44,843 nucleotides of DNA from Oscillospiraceae bacterium (GTDB lineage Bacteria; Bacillota; Clostridia; Oscillospirales; Oscillospiraceae), in the NCBI GenBank assembly GCA_021770845.1, contig JAETQF010000020.1, positions 1-44,843 of the forward strand, given 5' to 3'. The translations under genes and the position numbers were made by a program. Positions 41,029-44,843 of this stretch are shown in pieces. Each line of letters begins with the position of its first letter. The first letter of the stretch is position 1. Under the pieces are notes generated by a model. It was not told the origin of the DNA, ran no database searches, and was given only the letters and a program-made list of their open reading frames with translations.

Positions 41029-41430
41029 CTAATCATTTCGTGGCTCATTCAAATATGTCATTTGTGTTCCATCAGCCTCCAGAGTTAATTCCCCACTTTC
41101 AAGGCTTACGATGGTCGCCGTACTACTTTCGCCATAGAAATTTGTTAATTTTAATTGATCATCATTAACAACGGACCATCTTCCAGTGCCATATTCAGTT
41201 GCCATTTCACAAGTGCCGTCATCGTACAAGGTAAATTTAGGTCCTCGGGTGCCTTCCCTGGTAATGCTCGTTTCCCCATTTAGATACCAAGAGCCAACCA
41301 ATTGTTCCGTTGTGCTTTTACCTGATTGCCCTTCTGTATTACCACAGCTCGCAAAAAGCAATAACATGGATACTGCTAAAACTATACCACCCATTCTGGG
41401 CACAAAACTACGAAATTGAAGCTTTTTCAT
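41029..41430 (-). CDS. Small lipoprotein
   Basis: A 133-residue lipoprotein. The signal sequence has a lipobox LLLFASC (Cys about residue 29) and would be lipid-anchored. The mature part (LVGSWYLNGETSITREG...KFTLYDDGTCEMATEYGTGRWSVVNDDQLKLT) has the G-x-W start and alternating strands of lipocalin-like or DUF5640-like domains. GAGGAAAA precedes the ATG. It lies 27 bases upstream of the SLH gene and may be co-transcribed with it. Function unknown. Confidence 0.78.
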   Translation of the reverse strand: MKKLQFRSFVPRMGGIVLAVSMLLLFASCGNTEGQSGKSTTEQLVGSWYLNGETSITREGTRGPKFTLYDDGTCEMATEYGTGRWSVVNDDQLKLTNFYGESSTATIVSLESGELTLEADGTQMTYLNEPRND

Positions 41431-41679
41431 AAACGTTTTCCTCGTATTATTGAGTAGTAGTTATTAGAGCCCCTCTCCAAGGGCTGTACTACACTGTAAG
41501 GGATGCTGTGAATTGGTTTTGCACTCCTACCACGGGATGGTTCATGAAAGGTTCCAGCCACAGCCCTTTGCAGTTTTGTTAATCAGTTAAATACCGCCAG
41601 ACGGTTTATGTGGAACAAGGCTACAAAAGCAAGTGCCCTGTGAATGTAGCATCACAATTTTATCGGTGGAGGTATTGCT

Positions 41680-42839
41680 ATGGTTTGCGTGGGCATTGAT
41701 GCGGCCAAGGACAAGCATGACTGCTTCATTTTCAGTTCCGAGGAAGTGGTTCCGTCGGATGTGTTTACCATTCCCAATAACCTGGAGAGCTTTAGCACTC
41801 TGTTGAACAAGCTCCGGGCCTGCTCCACACCCCAAGACAGCATAAAAGTAGGGCTTGAGGCGACCGGGCGTTACAGCTACAACATCCTTGGGTTTCTCCT
41901 TGACAACGGTCTGGCCACCTATGTCTTAAACCCTCTGCGCACCAATCTATACCGGAAAAGTCTCAGGAAGACGAAGACAGACCAGGTGGATGCACGAACG
42001 ATTGCGGCTATGCCTTTGTCCGATTCGGGTCTCAAGCCCTACACAGATACAGCATACCACAATGAGGAGCTAAAGTTACTCACCAGATATCGCTTCGACA
42101 AGGTAAAAGAGCGGCGAAGCTGAAACAGTCCGTTTCCAGGCTGGTGTGCATCCTGTTCCCTGAGTTGGAGAAGCGGTACCAGCGCTTCATATGCGTCGGT
42201 TTATGCGCTGCTGTCTGAATTTCCAGGAGCCAAACAAATTGCTGACGCGCATTTGGTCAAGCTGAAGGGGCCCTGTTGGCAGATGCCTCTAAAGGCCACT
42301 ATGGGAGGAATATGGCAGTGGAGATCCGTGACGCCGCCAGATGCTCCGTTGGCTCCAGGATGCCTGCCAAATCCTTAGAATTACAGCATACAATTCAGCT
42401 CATCTGGGAACTTGATGCCGAAATTGAAGCCGCGCTCCAGACCATTATGGATGAGCTGCATTCTCCCATTACCACCATTCCAGGCATTGGATACCGCATG
42501 GGCGCCATGATCCTGGCCGAGGTCGGTGGCTTTTCTCGCTTTGATTCCCCCGACAAGTTGATGGCTTATGCCGGGATGTCCCCCTCTACCTACCAGTCCG
42601 GGCAGTTTAAAAACTGTTATCCTCACATGGAAAAACGCGTTTCCAAGTATCTGCGCTATGCCCTCTGCAACGCGGCCAAATACGTTTGCCTTTGGGAGTC
42701 TGGATTTGCTGCCTATCTTGCCAAAAAGCGGGCGGAGGGCAAGCACTACAATGTTGCCTTATCCCACGCCGCCAAGAAGCTGGTGCGGCTCATCTTCGCT
42801 CTGGAGAAATCCGGGCAGCCTTACTACCCGGTGATTTGA
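41680..42839 (+). pseudogene. IS110 family transposase, frameshifted remnant
   Basis: The N-terminal part (41680-42123) holds the DEDD RuvC-like domain: GIDAAKDKHDCF, KVGLEATGRY, and KTDQVDARTIAA. The C-terminal part (42276-42839) holds the transposase_20 domain (ITTIPGIGYRMGAMILAEVGGFSRFDSPDKLMAYAGM). Reading all frames, the coding sense continues between them but shifts about three times: near 42115 (one G missing in AAAGAGCGG-CGAAG), near 42170 and near 42270. It is therefore probably inactive. GGTGGAGG precedes the start. IS ends could not be placed. Confidence 0.88.
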
Positions 42840-42989
42840 TTCCCTTCAATAGCGATCCGGGATCCTCTGGGATATCTGCTTTGTTATACCCTTTTAAGCC
42901 GTCTAACTTTTTCCCGTCATCCTTCATTTTAGGGCTTGACATCTAATAGTTAATCTTTCATTGTGTTAAGATTTCCATATTCTTGTTGC

Positions 42990-43178
42990 CTATCGTTCTT
43001 CATACCAGCCACATCCCTGCCGCTCTGACGGATGATAATAGGAACCGTAGTGGTTGCAGTAACCGCGATCATTGGAATCACGGTTATTTCGCTCCCAATA
43101 CACGCAGTCGGAGCAATTTCTGCTGCCGCAGAAGCACCCTTGCGGAATTTTTACCTGGGGTATCTTTCGTTTTTTCAT
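42990..43178 (-). CDS. Small Cys-rich protein, zinc-ribbon-like
   Basis: A 62-residue protein with six cysteines (C15, C17, C22, C25, C41, C56), in CFCGSRNCSDCVYW, GYCNHYGSYY and GCGWY. The pattern CxxC...YC-x-x-Y suggests zinc binding. I do not recognise a named family. The ATG at 43178 lies two bases after the JAMM stop, with GGAGG inside the JAMM coding end, so it is translationally coupled to the protease. Similar Cys spacing occurs in the proteins at 43945-44226 and 44487-44843. Confidence 0.78.
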   Translation of the reverse strand: MKKRKIPQVKIPQGCFCGSRNCSDCVYWERNNRDSNDRGYCNHYGSYYHPSERQGCGWYEER

Positions 43179-43180
43179 TG

Positions 43181-43621
43181 TCAATTGACCTCCATTTTTA
43201 ATACTTCTATCTTATCGCAAACAATATGTACATCCAAACCACATCTGTCTGCTTGATAGCCGATCATGGCCGTTCTCGGCAAAATAAGAGGAAAATATAA
43301 AGTGCGGATTTCTGATGGCATGGCAAGCATGATTTCAGTAATATAACTTATGTCGTCAGACGAAAGCTCCGTATCGTGGGGGTAATGGCTGTGAAACAGA
43401 CCAAAAAATTGGATATTGTGGGTTTGCCATTTGGCGATAGTCTGATTTAGCAATTCGGTACTCGGTTGATAATGAGCAGGTGAGGTTAATGTGCATTGCC
43501 CCTTATCAAAATCGTAATGTGTAATCAATCCACATCGTCCTCCCAAAATGCCCCCAGTTTCAGGGGGAAGCGGGGGTGTCCTACACAAAAGAGAATCATA
43601 TACTGCACTCAAAATCTTCAT
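43181..43621 (-). CDS. JAMM/JAB metalloprotease
   Basis: A 146-residue protein with a complete JAMM motif: E21 in ETGGILGG, then H77-x-H79-x7-S87-x2-D90 in GLFHSHYPHDTELSSDD. JAMM enzymes are zinc isopeptidases or peptidases that cut after Gly-Gly in ubiquitin-like proteins, or release sulfur-carrier tails (Mec+, RadC-like relatives). The protein is only the catalytic domain. AGGAAG precedes the ATG. It starts six bases after the repeat-peptide gene and ends two bases before the Cys-rich gene, so the three are one unit. The substrate is unknown. Confidence 0.9.
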   Translation of the reverse strand: MKILSAVYDSLLCRTPPLPPETGGILGGRCGLITHYDFDKGQCTLTSPAHYQPSTELLNQTIAKWQTHNIQFFGLFHSHYPHDTELSSDDISYITEIMLAMPSEIRTLYFPLILPRTAMIGYQADRCGLDVHIVCDKIEVLKMEVN

Positions 43622-43627
43622 TGCTTC

Positions 43628-43852
43628 CTAATAGCGCCATCCACCAGAATGATCCAAATACTGCTCTCCAGGTCTGCGCCATGCTCCGGACTCATCAACG
43701 TAATCATCATTCGGCCCGCGCCATGCACCTGATGCGTCTACATAATGATCATCCGGGGATCTCCATGCACCAGAATAGTCAACGTAGTCATCGTCCGGCA
43801 TACGCCATGCTCCTGACGCATCCATGTATTGTTCTCTCTTCCATCTTGGCAT
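43628..43852 (-). CDS. Repeat protein of five 14-residue SGAWR units
   Basis: A 74-residue hydrophilic protein (MPRWKREQ, then five units). Each unit reads Y-(V/M/L)-D-x-SGAWR-x-P-(D/G/N)-x-x; tyrosines at 9, 23, 37, 51 and 65 give an exact 14-residue period. The last unit differs: SGGWRY at the C-terminus. There is no signal peptide or cysteine. GGAGTG precedes the ATG. Acidic/aromatic tandem repeats of this kind are known in Clostridia without assigned function. It could be a peptide precursor, a protease substrate or a scaffold. Confidence 0.82.
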   Translation of the reverse strand: MPRWKREQYMDASGAWRMPDDDYVDYSGAWRSPDDHYVDASGAWRGPNDDYVDESGAWRRPGEQYLDHSGGWRY

Positions 43853-43862
43853 TTAATCACTC

Positions 43863-44063
43863 CTAATTCTTTTGTGCATCAATTTCTTTGCAAACTTGTC
43901 GCCGAATGTATTCTTTGATAATCCTATTTTTTACCAGACAGGCCTTAAAAACGCGGTTTCTCTTTCCTCCCATCTTTGGGAACAGTTTTGCCGTTACTTG
44001 TAAGAGACTCGGCGAGTCCAGCGATATTACGATTAATTTTGTATTGTCGACATATATAGTCAT
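43863..44063 (-). CDS. Possible C-terminal part of the Cys-rich gene in a shifted frame
   Basis: This frame ends FKACLVKNRIIKEYIRRQVC, then KEIDAQKN, and its TAG overlaps the ribosome site of the repeat-peptide gene (TAGGAGTG), just like the junction one gene downstream. It overlaps the end of the 93-residue frame at 43945-44226. A single +1 shift near CCCAAAGATGGGAGG (about 43975-43990) would join the two into one protein of about 120 residues. It could otherwise be a separate short gene or chance. Confidence 0.4.
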   Translation of the reverse strand: MTIYVDNTKLIVISLDSPSLLQVTAKLFPKMGGKRNRVFKACLVKNRIIKEYIRRQVCKEIDAQKN

Positions 44064-44226
44064 TATCCCTGAATCTCATGTGAAAGTAGGCACAGTAATC
44101 ATCCGAATCATCAGCGTCTGGATCTACACATGAACGGAAATCACATACAAAACATCCCCCATCTTCATCCGCGCTTTTCTTTTTCCTGAACCCTTGTGCC
44201 TGCAGTTTTTCATTTAAATCATCCAT
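43945..44226 (-). CDS. Cys-rich small protein, zinc-ribbon-like
   Basis: A 93-residue protein with cysteines at 25, 28, 33, 45 and 59 in GGCFVCDFRSC, DDYCAYFHMRF and YICRQY. The core is acidic and the N-terminus is basic (FRKKKSAD). It shares CxxC...YCxY(F/L)...F with the protein at 44487-44843 and resembles the one at 42990-43178. AGAGGT lies before the ATG. Its end may be altered by a frameshift. Function unknown. Confidence 0.65.
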   Translation of the reverse strand: MDDLNEKLQAQGFRKKKSADEDGGCFVCDFRSCVDPDADDSDDYCAYFHMRFRDNDYICRQYKINRNIAGLAESLTSNGKTVPKDGRKEKPRF

Positions 44227-44486
44227 GCTACTTACCTCTTTTCTCCCATTTCAGACGTTAACTTGCATTTAGCGTGCATCCGTTTAAAACGCTATCCACA
44301 GTCCATCTGTCGCCTTTGACGTATACCGATCACAGACAAACCATCTTATAATAACTGCGTCTCAACACTTCTGAACTATGCACATGAAGTATCCATAATC
44401 ATGAATTTTCTGCATATATTCACTCCACCAGCCTAATGATTTTGCATGGAGTACATATGCATATACTTGCCTGTTGTTTGAACATA
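44227..44486. other. AT-rich intergenic region
   Basis: About 260 bases with no gene, much AT-richer than the core chromosome. A TTATAAG near 44345 on the minus strand may be a -10 for the 93-residue gene, but no good -35 is seen. Confidence 0.3.
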
Positions 44487-44843
44487 TTAATGTTTACTTT
44501 TATACTCTTTTTCTAACAAAATACATTGGACGAGATCGCCAATAAGATCATGGCAGGAATCGCATATATAACATTCCAAGTTGTCTTCAGCACAGATGAA
44601 CTTAATTTGAAGATACTCACAGTAAAATTCCTTCTCCCCATAATGAGACAAGTGTTCACAAAAATGGCATGACCCATTATTACTTTCGCTATCAATTCTT
44701 CGAAAATTTGCTGACTGCAATCTAAATCTTAAATAGTGTCTACACAAGTTAAGCCAAAATGGCACACCAAATAGCAATGCAACGAATTTGCACTGCAGCC
44801 AGAAACGATGATGTGTTTTTTGCGTATCGTGTGGCAATTCCAC
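44487..44843 (-). CDS. Cys-rich protein, start uncertain, at window edge
   Basis: The open frame reaches the right edge, so the gene may be truncated. The reliable part is the C-terminal 70 residues: GSCHFCEHLSHYGEKEFYCEYLQ, then IKFICAEDNLECYICDSC. It shares the CxxC...YCEYL...F layout with the two other Cys-rich proteins. The N-terminal stretch (FWLQCKFVALLFGVPFWLNLC) may be a non-coding upstream extension or a membrane segment. No clear ribosome site was found. Function unknown. Confidence 0.5.
   Translation of the reverse strand: MELPHDTQKTHHRFWLQCKFVALLFGVPFWLNLCRHYLRFRLQSANFRRIDSESNNGSCHFCEHLSHYGEKEFYCEYLQIKFICAEDNLECYICDSCHDLIGDLVQCILLEKEYKSKH

Noticed and set aside
43640..43845. 42-base tandem repeats considered as a CRISPR array or satellite
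   Set aside because: There are no spacers, the frame is kept exactly with conserved residues, and start, stop and ribosome site fit a gene in an operon.

Overview
The window reads as the chromosome of a GC-rich gut Clostridia of the Oscillospiraceae type (Flavonifractor/Lawsonibacter/Intestinimonas-like). The basis is GC-rich Gram-positive housekeeping genes, consensus sigma-A promoters with AGGAGG ribosome sites, a glycine T-box, a ribosomal L10 leader, and GTAGGGG...CCCCTACA intergenic repeats that I recall from this family. The genus is inference.

Positions 1 to about 27,335 are core chromosome. In order: a YerC/TrpR-like regulator, methyltransferase and Hsp33 operon; a flotillin; an unusual RelB-like protein with a long helical tail; rplJ-rplL behind an L10 leader; a lone tyrosine recombinase; a histidine-kinase-like protein with a degenerate H-box, divergent from a MATE exporter; an LTA-synthase-type phosphoglycerol transferase; T-box-controlled glyS; zapA and a U32 peptidase; a small AT-rich divergent module whose XRE regulator is fused in frame to Maf; mreC; mutS; pepF; a PadR / DUF4097 / 57-residue peptide / PspC envelope operon; an Mrp/ApbC ATPase; and tRNA-Met, tRNA-Glu and tRNA-Val.

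Positions about 27,336 to 37,370, directly behind the tRNA cluster, look like an integrative and mobilizable element. It holds two overlapping tyrosine integrases, a DUF6809-like protein, an exported cysteine-peptidase-like protein, an orphan VbhA-type antitoxin, a MobP-type relaxase carrying Sel1 repeats with its ribbon-helix-helix partner, a gene-free candidate oriT, a double winged-helix initiator-like protein, an excisionase-like protein and a DUF6076-like protein. No coupling protein or type IV secretion ATPase is present, so transfer would need a helper.

Positions about 37,500 to 44,843 are AT-richer accessory DNA: a 1135-residue S-layer-anchored cell-wall hydrolase with near-identical internal repeats, a small lipoprotein, a broken IS110 transposase, and on the minus strand a compact operon of small genes. 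That operon encodes Cys-rich zinc-ribbon-like proteins, a 74-residue protein made of five 14-residue SGAWR repeats, a JAMM/JAB metalloprotease and another Cys-rich protein, with gaps of only a few bases between the last three. This repeat-peptide plus JAMM plus Cys-rich cluster is the best candidate for an undescribed system, and it appears to continue beyond the right edge of the window.
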